Assembly (NCBI GenBank): GCA_017547065.1
Contig: JAFYRC010000319.1
Location: 1 to 14,239, forward strand
Reading direction: 5' to 3'
From: Tidjanibacter sp.
GTDB taxonomy: Bacteria; Bacteroidota; Bacteroidia; Bacteroidales; Rikenellaceae
DNA length: 14,239 bases
Shown here: piece by piece, positions 1-6,578 of the stretch
How the letters are laid out: each line of letters begins with the position of its first letter
How positions within the stretch are numbered: the stretch's first letter is position 1
The notes under the pieces: model-generated
What the model was told of the DNA's origin: nothing
Seen by the model: the letters and a program-made list of their open reading frames with translations, nothing else
Databases searched by the model: none
Position numbers and translations under genes: made by a program

Positions 1-433
1 CACCCTCCTGAACGATTGCGCCTTTGCTTACGCAAATCTCCTTAACCACACCTGCACGGTCAGCCGAGATGTTGTTCTCCATCTTCATTGCCTCCAATAC
101 AGCCACGGTCTGACCTACGGTTACGTTGTCGCCAACTGCCACGTTGATGTTCAAAACGGTACCGGGCAGGGGGCTAACAATCTTAGCGCCGCTTGCAGCG
201 GCAGCCTTGGGAGCTGCAGCAGGAGCAGCAGCGGGTGCAGCAGCAGGAGTTGCAGCGTTGTAGGTAGCTTTCGACACCTGGGGTTTGCTGGTGGGCATAG
301 GTTTCACGCCGTCTACCTCCACGATATACTCGGTGCCATTAACGATTACGCGAGCAGTTTTCGAGTTGTGATCAAGTTTGTCCAACTGCACTTTGTACTC
401 GTTGTCGTTGATTTTCAAATTATAGTTTTTCAT
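1..433 (-). CDS. mmdC: Biotin carboxyl carrier subunit of methylmalonyl-CoA decarboxylase (3' end cut)
   Basis: Partial gene; 144 residues are visible from the ATG at 433 to the left edge, where only about the last ten residues should be missing. Residues 1-45 form a short N-terminal segment, 46-84 are a flexible Ala/Pro-rich linker, and 85-144 are a biotinyl/lipoyl domain with the motif EAMKMEN at 114-120; Lys117 is the expected biotin attachment site. In decarboxylases of this family the carrier takes the carboxyl group from the MmdA subunit and carries it to the membrane beta subunit, where decarboxylation drives sodium export. It lies 25 bases after the OadG-type gene and two genes after mmdA, which supports methylmalonyl-CoA rather than pyruvate or acetyl-CoA carboxylation. 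A carrier for another biotin enzyme is possible but unlikely in this context. Confidence 0.9.
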   Translation of the reverse strand, partial: MKNYNLKINDNEYKVQLDKLDHNSKTARVIVNGTEYIVEVDGVKPMPTSKPQVSKATYNAATPAAAPAAAPAAAPKAAAASGAKIVSPLPGTVLNINVAVGDNVTVGQTVAVLEAMKMENNISADRAGVVKEICVSKGAIVQEG

Positions 434-458
434 CTTTTTTCAGTTCTTGAATAGTTGA

Positions 459-812
459 TTATTTACGTTCGGGAAGACGGGTAAGACCGTGAATTTTGGA
501 GTTCCACGGCGAGTAGGCACGCTTGATGGTCTGGATGGTGAGAACCTCCGACTCGCGGTCGTGGTCCTCGCCGGCAGCCAAACGAATCGCCATAGCGATA
601 GCGGCAACCTCCTCCGTGGTAACCATTCCGGGCAATGCCACCTCTGCAGGTGCATCTTCTCCCTTGGTGGCACTCTTCTGGGCAACTTTCTGTTTGTGCT
701 TAGCGGCAAACACCACACCGAAGAGTTTGATGATGAAAATCAACAAAACCAACGTCAGCACCACAACGAGGAAGCCAATCAGAGTGATCCACAAAATTTG
801 TGACCAATTCAT
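459..812 (-). CDS. mmdD: OadG-family small membrane subunit of the decarboxylase sodium pump
   Basis: 117 residues. One strongly hydrophobic segment spans about residues 7-35, followed by a basic stretch (KHKQK), an Ala/Pro/Glu linker, and a C-terminal part with EEVAAIAMAIRLA (67-79) and AYSPWNSKIHGL. This is the usual plan of Bacteroidetes OadG-like proteins: an N-terminal membrane anchor and a cytosolic tail that contacts the carboxyltransferase. In the oxaloacetate and methylmalonyl-CoA decarboxylases this subunit is needed for assembly and stability rather than chemistry. It sits 26 bases downstream of mmdA and 25 bases upstream of the biotin carrier, so the three are very probably co-transcribed. 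The family call rests on topology, composition and context; the sequence itself is poorly conserved. The symbol follows the Veillonella/Propionigenium naming and is an inference. Confidence 0.82.
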   Translation of the reverse strand: MNWSQILWITLIGFLVVVLTLVLLIFIIKLFGVVFAAKHKQKVAQKSATKGEDAPAEVALPGMVTTEEVAAIAMAIRLAAGEDHDRESEVLTIQTIKRAYSPWNSKIHGLTRLPERK

Positions 813-838
813 ATTGTTCTTGTTTTATTATGGTTACA

Positions 839-2401
839 CTACAAAGGAATGTTGCCGTGTTTCTTGGCGGGGTTCACGAGGCGCTTGGTAGCCAAGCTCT
901 GCAAAGCCCTGATGACACGGAAACGAGTGTTGCGAGGCTCGATAACATCGTCGATATAGCCATAGCTTGCAGCACGGTAGGGGTTGGAGAACTTGTCTTT
1001 GTACTCCTGCTCCTTCTGTGCGATAAGCTCTGCCCTTGCCTCGGGAGTCTCGCAAGCAGCGATCTCCTTGGCGTTGAGCACCTCAACAGCACCACTTGCA
1101 CCCATAACGGCAATCTCTGCGCAGGGCCAAGCGTAGTTGATATCACCACGAATGTGCTTCGAGCTCATTACGATGTAGGCACCACCGTAAGCCTTGCGGA
1201 GGGTAACGGTAACTTTGGGTACAGTTGCCTCGCAGTATGCATAGAGAAGTTTTGCACCGTGGTCGATAACGCCACCATACTCCTGACCGGTACCGGGCAA
1301 GAAGCCAGGAACGTCAACGAAGGTTACCAAAGGAATGTTGAAGGCGTCGCAGAAACGAACGAACCTTGCAGCTTTGCACGAAGCCTTGATATCGAGCACA
1401 CCTGCCATAAATTTGGGCTGGTTAGCGATGATACCAACGCTCTGGCCGTTGAACCTTGCAAAACCGGTGATGATGTTGCGAGCGTAAGCAGCCTGCGACT
1501 CCAAGAACTCACCATTATCAACCACTGCGTTGATAACCTCATACATATCGTAGGCCTTGTTGGGGTTGTCGGGAATAATATCGTTCAACGAATCCTCCAA
1601 ACGGTCGATGGGATCCGAGCAAACAGCAATGGGGGTATCCTCCATGTTGTTCTGAGGGATGTAGCTGATGAGCTGACGGGTGATGTTGATAGCCTCCTCC
1701 TCAGTGTCAACTGCGAAGTGGGTAACACCACTCTTGCTTGCGTGTACGCTTGCGCCACCGAGCTGCTCCTGGGTTACGTCCTCGCCCACAACGGTCTTAA
1801 CAACCTTGGGACCGGTAAGGAACATATAGGAGGTGTCTTTCTTCATGATCACGAAGTCGGTAAGTGCGGGCGAGTAAACTGCACCACCAGCGCAAGGACC
1901 GAGGATCAACGAGATCTGGGGAATAACACCGCTCGACATAACGTTGCGCTGGAAAATGTCAGCGTAGCCTGCCAAAGCGTTCACACCCTCCTGGATACGA
2001 GCACCACCCGAGTCGTTCAAACCGATAACGGGAGCGCCGTTGCGCATAGCCATATCCATGATTTTGCAGATCTTCTCACTCATAGTGAGCGACAACGAAC
2101 CTGCCGATACAGTGAAGTCCTGTGCGAACACATACACCAAGCGACCGTCGATGGTACCGTAACCGGTAACAACGCCATCACCGAGGGTGTGGCTCTTCTC
2201 CATACCGAAGTCGGTGCAACGGTGAGTTACGAACATGTCGAACTCCTCGAAGCTACCCTCGTCGAGCAACATAGCGAGTCGCTCACGAGCAGTATATTTA
2301 CCTTTTGCGTGCTGGGCATCGATGCGTTTCTGACCGCCACCCATTTTTGCCTCCTCGCGAAGCTCAATCAGCTTCGCAATTTTGTCTTGAATTTCGCTCA
2401 T
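839..2401 (-). CDS. mmdA: Methylmalonyl-CoA decarboxylase alpha subunit (carboxyltransferase)
   Basis: 520 residues, the normal length for the MmdA/PccB carboxyltransferase family. Two crotonase-like halves are visible. The N-terminal half carries SGGARIQEG (131-139) and the acyl-CoA pocket [12 protein letters not shown] (169-180). The C-terminal half carries [17 protein letters not shown] (361-377) and the oxyanion-hole glycines of GGAYIVM (406-412), followed by SSKHIRGD. It transfers the carboxyl group of (S)-methylmalonyl-CoA to the biotin carrier, releasing propionyl-CoA in the succinate-to-propionate pathway. The close relative PccB (propionyl-CoA carboxylase) works in the reverse direction, but the adjacent epimerase, OadG-type subunit and biotin carrier point to the decarboxylase. 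The ATG at 2401 is preceded, after 9 bases, by an array of GTTAGAC-like heptads. Confidence 0.94.
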   Translation of the reverse strand: MSEIQDKIAKLIELREEAKMGGGQKRIDAQHAKGKYTARERLAMLLDEGSFEEFDMFVTHRCTDFGMEKSHTLGDGVVTGYGTIDGRLVYVFAQDFTVSAGSLSLTMSEKICKIMDMAMRNGAPVIGLNDSGGARIQEGVNALAGYADIFQRNVMSSGVIPQISLILGPCAGGAVYSPALTDFVIMKKDTSYMFLTGPKVVKTVVGEDVTQEQLGGASVHASKSGVTHFAVDTEEEAINITRQLISYIPQNNMEDTPIAVCSDPIDRLEDSLNDIIPDNPNKAYDMYEVINAVVDNGEFLESQAAYARNIITGFARFNGQSVGIIANQPKFMAGVLDIKASCKAARFVRFCDAFNIPLVTFVDVPGFLPGTGQEYGGVIDHGAKLLYAYCEATVPKVTVTLRKAYGGAYIVMSSKHIRGDINYAWPCAEIAVMGASGAVEVLNAKEIAACETPEARAELIAQKEQEYKDKFSNPYRAASYGYIDDVIEPRNTRFRVIRALQSLATKRLVNPAKKHGNIPL

Positions 2402-2410
2402 AGTTTTTTT

Positions 2411-2445
2411 GTCTAACGTCTAACGTCAAAAGTCTAACGTTTGAA
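2411..2445 (-). repeat. Heptad array upstream of mmdA
   Basis: Five consecutive 7-base units on the plus strand: gtctaac, gtctaac, gtcaaaa, gtctaac and a degenerate gtttgaa. Read toward mmdA the unit is GTTAGAC, and the last GAC ends 9 bases before the ATG at 2401. The array fills much of the 82-base gap between mce and mmdA. Related arrays with the same orientation occur before tenA, thiL and the GNAT gene. Confidence 0.85.
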
Positions 2446-2483
2446 TTGCTGTATTTAGTGGACTAGTTTGCTTTGCAATAGAC

Positions 2484-2897
2484 CTACTCCTCGCAGCCGG
2501 GGCAGCAGAGCTCGGTCAACACACCCTTGGTCGATTTGGGGTGGAGGAAAGCAATGTTAAGACCCTCGGCACCTTTACGGGGAGCCTTGTCAATCAGACG
2601 AATCTCTTTGCTCTCTGCCTCAGCCAAAGCCTCAGCAACATCCTCAACGGCGAAAGCCAAGTGGTGTACACCCTCGCCACGTTTCTCGATGAAACCTGCG
2701 ATGGTACTCTCGGGGCAGGTAGGCTCCAAGAGCTCAATTTTGGTCTGACCAACCTTAAAGAATGCGGTGCGCACTTTCTGATCGGCAACCTCCTCAATGT
2801 TGTAGCATTTCAATCCAAGCACTTCCTCATAGTAGGGAATAGACTCTTCCAGGCTCTTCACTGCGATACCCAGGTGCTCAATGTGTGAAATCTTCAT
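2484..2897 (-). CDS. mce: Methylmalonyl-CoA epimerase
   Basis: 137 residues, a full-length two-module glyoxalase/vicinal-oxygen-chelate protein. It interconverts (R)- and (S)-methylmalonyl-CoA, linking methylmalonyl-CoA mutase to the stereospecific decarboxylase. Expected metal ligands by family position are His8 (in HIEHLGIAV), Gln51 (VGQTKIELLEP), a His of the GVHHLAF motif (78/79) and Glu129 (VLTELC). It is the first gene of the mmd operon, 82 bases before mmdA, and this gene pair is typical of propionate-forming Bacteroidetes. The C-terminus CCPGCEE adds three cysteines beyond the conserved fold; their role is unknown. The start at 2897 directly precedes the conserved HLGIAV strand, so no other start is plausible. 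Confidence 0.94.
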   Translation of the reverse strand: MKISHIEHLGIAVKSLEESIPYYEEVLGLKCYNIEEVADQKVRTAFFKVGQTKIELLEPTCPESTIAGFIEKRGEGVHHLAFAVEDVAEALAEAESKEIRLIDKAPRKGAEGLNIAFLHPKSTKGVLTELCCPGCEE

Positions 2898-2994
2898 AGC
2901 TTTTTTGTGTTAGTTAAAATTTATTTTGTGTTGTTGTGAAATTCTTTCCGGCGTGTGTGCGACAACTGTTTTATCCCACACCCGCTCGCCCTCC

Positions 2995-3008
2995 GTGCGC
3001 ATACGCAC
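2995..3008 (-). promoter_or_regulatory. Small palindrome in the mce leader
   Basis: GTGCGCATACGCAC is a perfect inverted repeat (5-base arms, 4-base centre) just downstream of the -7 box proposed for the mmd operon. A longer-range pairing also exists: GTGTGTGCG (2953-2961) against CGCACACAC (3004-3012). It could be an operator or a 5'-leader hairpin. No function is shown. Confidence 0.3.
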
Positions 3009-3021
3009 ACACAAAGCGTCG

Positions 3022-3029
3022 CAAATATA
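3022..3029 (-). promoter_or_regulatory. Candidate Bacteroidetes -7 box for the mmd operon
   Basis: On the minus strand this reads TATATTTG, a perfect match to the Bacteroidetes -7 consensus TAnnTTTG. It would give a leader of about 115 bases before mce. I see no good TTTG -33 element at 19-21 bases upstream, so the assignment is tentative. The rest of 2898-3293 holds AT-rich sequence toward the ROK gene and no open reading frame I would call a gene. Confidence 0.45.
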
Positions 3030-3253
3030 CAAAGTTAAATGGAATATTGGAAGCAGAAAATGGAAATTTATGAAAGTTTGGCATTTTTCGACAACCGCCA
3101 GCAAACCTCCGTCGCCGCCCCACGCCCTTCTTTCACACGCAAACAAGCCTATTAAAACGCAGAATTTTGCATATCTCCGCCGACATTTCTAAAAAATTTG
3201 AAGAAAATTTTGAAAAATTTTAAGAATTAGTATTGTGTTTGAAAAATATTTTA

Positions 3254-3261
3254 TATGTTTG
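3254..3261 (+). promoter_or_regulatory. Candidate -7 box for the ROK-GNAT-slyD operon
   Basis: TATGTTTG matches TAnnTTTG, with a TTG at 3233-3235, 18 bases upstream, as a possible -33 element. Transcription would begin near 3268, downstream of the in-frame ATG at 3255. That ATG would then not be in the message, and translation would start at 3294. The surrounding 3190-3293 is very AT-rich. Confidence 0.45.
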
Positions 3262-3293
3262 CACTGTCAAATAAAATTTTGACAAAACTCTTT

Positions 3294-4523
3294 ATGGCAC
3301 TTTTGAAAGATTTTTTTTATCAGCAGGACTCCGAGGGGCTTAAAGGCGTCTCGCACAAAAACATGCTGATAAAACAGAGCATCATAGCCCATATGGCTGT
3401 CGCCGGACAGTCCACTCTTGCCGAGCTGACAAAGGCTCTGCACATCAGTGTGCCCACAATGACCAAGCTTGTTGGCGAACTCGTGGAGGAGAAAATCGTG
3501 GTTGACAACGGTAAGGTTGAAACCTCCGGCGGACGAAGGCCCAACATCTTCGGCCTGGCCAACACAGCCATCTATTTTGCAGGTATTGACATCGGTCGCG
3601 ACAACCTCCACATGCTCATTACCGACCTGAAAAACAACATCATCGTTTCGCAATCTGTTACCCCCTTCACCCTCACTGACGAGGCTCGTTGCCTGGCAGA
3701 TATATGCCAGCGTATCAACCACTTCCTCGACACTTGTGGCATTGAGAGGGGCAAGGTTTTGGGCATGGGTGTCTGCATTGCAGGCCGTGTAAATCCCAAG
3801 ACCGGACACAGCTATATGTTCTTCACCGAGGGCGGCAGGTCGCTCAAAGAGGTTATCGAGGAGGCTACCGGCATTAATGTACTTGTGGAGAACGACACCC
3901 GAGCAAGGTGTTATGCCGAGTACTACGCCGACGAGGAGAACAAGACTCAGAACCTTCTCTACCTCCACCTCGGACGTGGTGTAGCGATTGGTATCATTGC
4001 CGACGGCAAGCTCTACTACGGTAAGAGTGGTTTTGCAGGCGAGTTTGGCCACACCCCCTTCTTCAACAACGAGATTATCTGTGTGTGCGGCAAGAAGGGT
4101 TGTTTGGAGACAGAGGTCAGTGGCATTGCCATTGAGAATAAGATTGTTGGACAGATTGCTTCGGGTGTAAACACCATCCTGCGCGACAAGTGGGCAGCGG
4201 GTGAAACCATCCACATCGACGACATTATTGCAGCAGCCAAGAACGACGACAACCTCTCCATCGAGCTCATTGAGGAGGCTGGCGAGAAGATTGGTAAGAG
4301 TATTGCATTCCTTATCAACATCTTCAACCCCGAGGAGGTTATCATTGGTGGCAACATGGCCCAGGCCGGCGACTACTTGATGTTGCCCCTGAAATCGGCC
4401 ACCAACAAATATTCGATGAACCTTGTGTATAAGGACACTTCGTTCCGCCTGTCGCAGATGGGTGCCGACGCGGGTGCTCTGGGCGCAGCAATGCTCATCC
4501 GCAACAAGGTTATCGGCTTGTAA
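3294..4523 (+). CDS. ROK-family transcriptional regulator / sugar kinase-like protein
   Basis: 409 residues from the ATG at 3294. An N-terminal winged helix-turn-helix (about residues 22-75, with STLAELTKALHISVPTMTKL) is followed by an ASKHA/ROK domain. The domain shows an ATP-type loop IDIGRDNLHMLITD, the sugar-contact motif GEFGHTPF and the zinc motif CVCGKKGCLE, all as in NagC/Mlc/XylR-type repressors. It probably senses a sugar or sugar phosphate and represses transcription; the ligand cannot be told from sequence. An in-frame ATG at 3255 lies inside a promoter-like -7 box, so I prefer 3294, which starts MALLKDFFY. It is the first gene of a plus-strand group with a GNAT gene and slyD, and no sugar operon adjoins it, so its targets may lie elsewhere. 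Pure sugar kinase activity is less likely because of the DNA-binding domain. Confidence 0.88.
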   Translation: MALLKDFFYQQDSEGLKGVSHKNMLIKQSIIAHMAVAGQSTLAELTKALHISVPTMTKLVGELVEEKIVVDNGKVETSGGRRPNIFGLANTAIYFAGIDIGRDNLHMLITDLKNNIIVSQSVTPFTLTDEARCLADICQRINHFLDTCGIERGKVLGMGVCIAGRVNPKTGHSYMFFTEGGRSLKEVIEEATGINVLVENDTRARCYAEYYADEENKTQNLLYLHLGRGVAIGIIADGKLYYGKSGFAGEFGHTPFFNNEIICVCGKKGCLETEVSGIAIENKIVGQIASGVNTILRDKWAAGETIHIDDIIAAAKNDDNLSIELIEEAGEKIGKSIAFLINIFNPEEVIIGGNMAQAGDYLMLPLKSATNKYSMNLVYKDTSFRLSQMGADAGALGAAMLIRNKVIGL

Positions 4524-4553
4524 TTTTTTTAAAGAAGAAGAATAAAAAAAACA

Positions 4554-4589
4554 GACGGGCGACGGTTGACGGCGACGGCGACGGTCGAC
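4554..4589 (+). repeat. GC-rich heptad/hexad array upstream of the GNAT gene
   Basis: After a first GAC at 4554-4556, a run of units ending in GAC follows: gggcgac, ggttgac, ggcgac, ggcgac and ggtcgac. The last GAC ends 12 bases before the ATG at 4602. Unit length, orientation toward the gene and position match the GTTAGAC arrays before mmdA, tenA and thiL, but the first four bases are GC-rich and two units have lost a base. I treat it as a diverged member of the same family. Confidence 0.55.
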
Positions 4590-4601
4590 AATAATCAAGG
4601 T

Positions 4602-5135
4602 ATGAACGCACTGGAAACGGACATTATCAAACTCCGAGCATTGGAGATCGAGGACGTTGACATCCTCTACCGTTGGGAGAACGACCCCAACGTGTGGAAG
4701 GTCAGCGGCACGACGGCTCCATTCTCGAAGTATATCCTGCGCCGTTTCATCGAGGAGCAGAGGTATGACATCTTCGAGACTCGCCAGCTGCGCTTGGTGA
4801 TTGAGTCGAAGAGCACCGGACGCCCTGTGGGCACCATCGACCTTTTCGACATTGACCCCTACAACCGCAGGGCAGGTGTTGGTGTGCTCATCTACAACAA
4901 GGACGACGAGGGCCACGGCTATGCTTCGAGTGCCCTGCAAGCTCTGATCCGCTACTCATTCCACATCCTGGGCCTTAATCAGCTCTACTGCAACGTGTTG
5001 TCGAACAACACCCGCAGCCTAAACCTCTTCAAGAGCAAGGATTTCAGCGTGGTGGGCTTGAAGCGCGAGTGGGTGCGCTCCACAACCGACTGGCTCGATG
5101 AGTATATGCTTCAACTCATCAACCCAATAAAGTAA
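4602..5135 (+). CDS. GNAT-family N-acetyltransferase (RimJ/RimL/SpeG-like)
   Basis: 177 residues. The GNAT fold is visible: the N-terminal strand and helix IIKLRALEIEDVDILYRWEND, the strands RLVIESKSTGRPVGTIDLF, the NRRAGVGVLI strand, an acetyl-CoA loop DDEGHGYASSAL in the place of the usual Q/RxxGxG/A motif, and the C-terminal NTRSLNLFKSKDFSVVGLKRE. It resembles SpeG/RimL-type enzymes that acetylate polyamines or protein N-termini; the substrate is unknown. The TTG at 4566 would add MTATATVDNNQG, but those codons are the heptad array, so the ATG at 4602 is preferred. It follows the ROK gene by 78 bases and precedes slyD by 32, probably in one transcript. Confidence 0.86.
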   Translation: MNALETDIIKLRALEIEDVDILYRWENDPNVWKVSGTTAPFSKYILRRFIEEQRYDIFETRQLRLVIESKSTGRPVGTIDLFDIDPYNRRAGVGVLIYNKDDEGHGYASSALQALIRYSFHILGLNQLYCNVLSNNTRSLNLFKSKDFSVVGLKREWVRSTTDWLDEYMLQLINPIK

Positions 5136-5167
5136 GAAACATCAAAAAATAAATTGATAGAAGAGAT

Positions 5168-5698
5168 ATGAAAATTGCAAACGAAACCGCTGTAGCTATC
5201 AGCTACACGCTCACAGTAGATGGTCAGGTAGCCGACCAGGCAACCAAAGAGGCTCCCTTGAAATTTGTCTATGGTATTGGCATGTTGTTGCCCAAATTCG
5301 AGGAGTATCTTCTCGGCTTGGAGGTTGGCGACAAATATGCTTTCACCCTTTCGCCCGAGGAGGGCTATGGCGTGAGCAACCCCAACATGGTGATTGACGT
5401 GCCCAAAGCAGCTTTCGAGATCAACGGCCAGATTGAGGAGGGCCTCTTGGAGATTGGCAACCGCATTCCTATGATGACCCAGATGGGCCAGCCCGTGATT
5501 GGTGTTGTTAAGGAGGTTAGCGCCGAGGCTGTTAAGATGGACTTCAACCACCCCATGGCCGACAAGACCCTCAACTTCGAGGGCGAGGTTGTGGATGTAC
5601 ACGAGGCTACCGACGACGACTATCCCCACTCGTGCGGTTGTGGTTGCGACCACGAGGGCGAGTGTGGCGACGACTGCTCGTGCGGCCACTGCCACTAG
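5168..5698 (+). CDS. slyD: SlyD-type FKBP peptidyl-prolyl isomerase with metal-binding tail
   Basis: 176 residues. The FKBP domain is split by an insert-in-flap chaperone domain, as in SlyD: VAISYTLTVDGQVAD, PLKFVYGIGMLLPKFEEYLLGLEVGDKYAFTLSPEEGYG, then the flap insert (about 75-120), then NHPMADKTLNFEGEVVDVHEAT. The last 23 residues hold seven Cys and four His, a tail typical of SlyD proteins that bind nickel, zinc or copper. It is expected to be cytosolic, catalysing prolyl isomerisation and acting as a chaperone and metal store. E. coli SlyD feeds nickel to hydrogenase, but no hydrogenase gene is present here. It is the last gene of the ROK-GNAT-slyD group and is followed at once by a strong terminator. 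Confidence 0.92.
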   Translation: MKIANETAVAISYTLTVDGQVADQATKEAPLKFVYGIGMLLPKFEEYLLGLEVGDKYAFTLSPEEGYGVSNPNMVIDVPKAAFEINGQIEEGLLEIGNRIPMMTQMGQPVIGVVKEVSAEAVKMDFNHPMADKTLNFEGEVVDVHEATDDDYPHSCGCGCDHEGECGDDCSCGHCH

Positions 5699-5714
5699 TA
5701 GAATACAACAAACC

Positions 5715-5756
5715 GACACCTCTTCCCCACTCTACGGAAGAGGTGTCTTTTTTTTT
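5715..5756 (+). terminator. Intrinsic terminator after slyD
   Basis: A perfect 12-base stem GACACCTCTTCC / GGAAGAGGTGTC (5715-5726 with 5736-5747) encloses a 9-base loop and is followed by nine T (5748-5756). It is a textbook rho-independent terminator. The next start codon is only 8 bases beyond the T-run, so the downstream gene must rely on read-through or on a promoter lying upstream of the hairpin. Confidence 0.93.
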
Positions 5757-5764
5757 CAAAAGCA

Positions 5765-6088
5765 ATGAAATTCACACTGATACACTACACCGAAGGTTGG
5801 GACACGGGTGCTTGCGTGGAGCTGAGTGCATTCCCTCCGCTTGGCACACTTGTTAAGGCCAGCAACGAGGAGTCGTTCGAGGACATCTACTATGTGGACA
5901 ATATTCTGCTGGCCGACGGCGGAGAAAACTACCTGTTTGTGCGCCCCTATGAGGGCTATGGCCGCATGGCTCCACTGACGGAGCTGGACCGCACAACCGA
6001 GGCTGTTGCCGAAGGATTAAAGGAGGTGACCAAGGCAGTGGATTTTGCCACGGATGTAATTTCCGGCCACCTGATTTGCATTAGGTAA
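5765..6088 (+). CDS. Conserved-looking hypothetical protein, 107 residues
   Basis: I do not recognise this protein. It starts MKFTLIHYTEGWDTGACVEL, is soluble, rich in aromatic residues and acidic (ENYLFVRPYEGYGRMAPLTEL), and ends in an amphipathic stretch (AVAEGLKEVTKAVDF) and GHLICIR. No signal peptide, membrane segment or metal motif is visible. Codon use resembles the neighbours and it begins at a good ATG, so I take it as real. It starts 8 bases after the T-run of the slyD terminator and its stop overlaps the stop of the convergent HsdR-N-type gene by 8 bases (6081-6088). Confidence 0.7.
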   Translation: MKFTLIHYTEGWDTGACVELSAFPPLGTLVKASNEESFEDIYYVDNILLADGGENYLFVRPYEGYGRMAPLTELDRTTEAVAEGLKEVTKAVDFATDVISGHLICIR

Positions 6089-6533
6089 AGAGAAAACGAC
6101 AGGGGCGATAGGTCCCCTGCTCGGTGAGAGCATAGGAGCGCTCTTCGAGGCCATTGGTAACAACAACGTAGGGTGCCCCAAGCACACTGTTGTACCTAAC
6201 CACCTGCGCCACCACACGCTCGTCGAGAGCCACCGTGGGAGCCTTACACTCGACCACTATCCACGGCTTCATGTCGGGCCCAAAGACCACAACATCAGCC
6301 CTTTGCGGCTGTCCGTTGAGCACCACGGGATACTCCTCGGCAATGTGGGTAGGGGGTACCGAATGACGGGTACAGAGGAAGTCGACAACGTGACGACGCA
6401 CCCACTCCTCGGGAGTGAGTTCGAGCCAACATCCACGGGTGGGGACAAACACCTCCACCACCTCTCCCTTGCGTTGCAGACGCAGGGCGGGTGTGGGAAA
6501 TATTAGGGACGGATATTTTTCGTTATCTACCAA
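6081..6533 (-). CDS. Standalone HsdR N-terminal-type nuclease-fold protein
   Basis: 150 residues if started at the TTG at 6533. The segment WLELTPEEWVRRHVVDFL is followed by a PD-(D/E)xK-like core: QRADVVVFGPDMKPWIVVECKAP, where the Asp and the E-C-K triad supply the catalytic pattern, then VVAQVVRYNSVLGAPYVVVTNG. This matches the type I restriction enzyme R protein N-terminal domain found as a single-domain protein in many Bacteroidetes. No helicase, HsdM or HsdS is nearby, so it is not a complete restriction system; its cellular role is unknown. A -7 box (6554-6561) places the transcript start just before the TTG, and no in-frame ATG lies near. The frame stays open further upstream, into the divergent gene, but that is a shadow. 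Confidence 0.78.
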   Translation of the reverse strand: MVDNEKYPSLIFPTPALRLQRKGEVVEVFVPTRGCWLELTPEEWVRRHVVDFLCTRHSVPPTHIAEEYPVVLNGQPQRADVVVFGPDMKPWIVVECKAPTVALDERVVAQVVRYNSVLGAPYVVVTNGLEERSYALTEQGTYRPCRFLFT

Positions 6534-6553
6534 AAAAGCATTAATTTTAGGCC

Positions 6554-6561
6554 CAAATATA
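6554..6561 (-). promoter_or_regulatory. Candidate -7 box for the HsdR-N-type gene
   Basis: Reads TATATTTG on the minus strand, a perfect TAnnTTTG, with TTTG (6584-6587) 22 bases upstream as a -33 element, slightly longer than the usual 19-21. It predicts a short leader of about 13 bases and supports the TTG start at 6533. The -33 element overlaps the first codons of the divergent GH2-like gene. Confidence 0.5.
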
Positions 6562-6578
6562 CGAATAAAATCAGCATT

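Noticed and set aside
800..2416. A 538-codon open frame on the plus strand opposite mmdA
   Set aside because: It is antisense to a clear mmdA with full family motifs; its translation has low-complexity, non-domain composition typical of a codon-bias shadow.
2411..2445. CRISPR repeat or telomere-like array
   Set aside because: Units are only 7 bases without spacers, total length is about 35 bases, and there are no cas genes.
3267..4940. A 557-codon minus-strand frame opposite the ROK and GNAT genes
   Set aside because: It spans two real genes on the other strand and shows no recognisable domain; shadow of biased codon use.
6081..6533. Part of a type I restriction-modification system
   Set aside because: Only the nuclease-like N-terminal domain is present; no helicase, methylase or specificity gene lies in the window.
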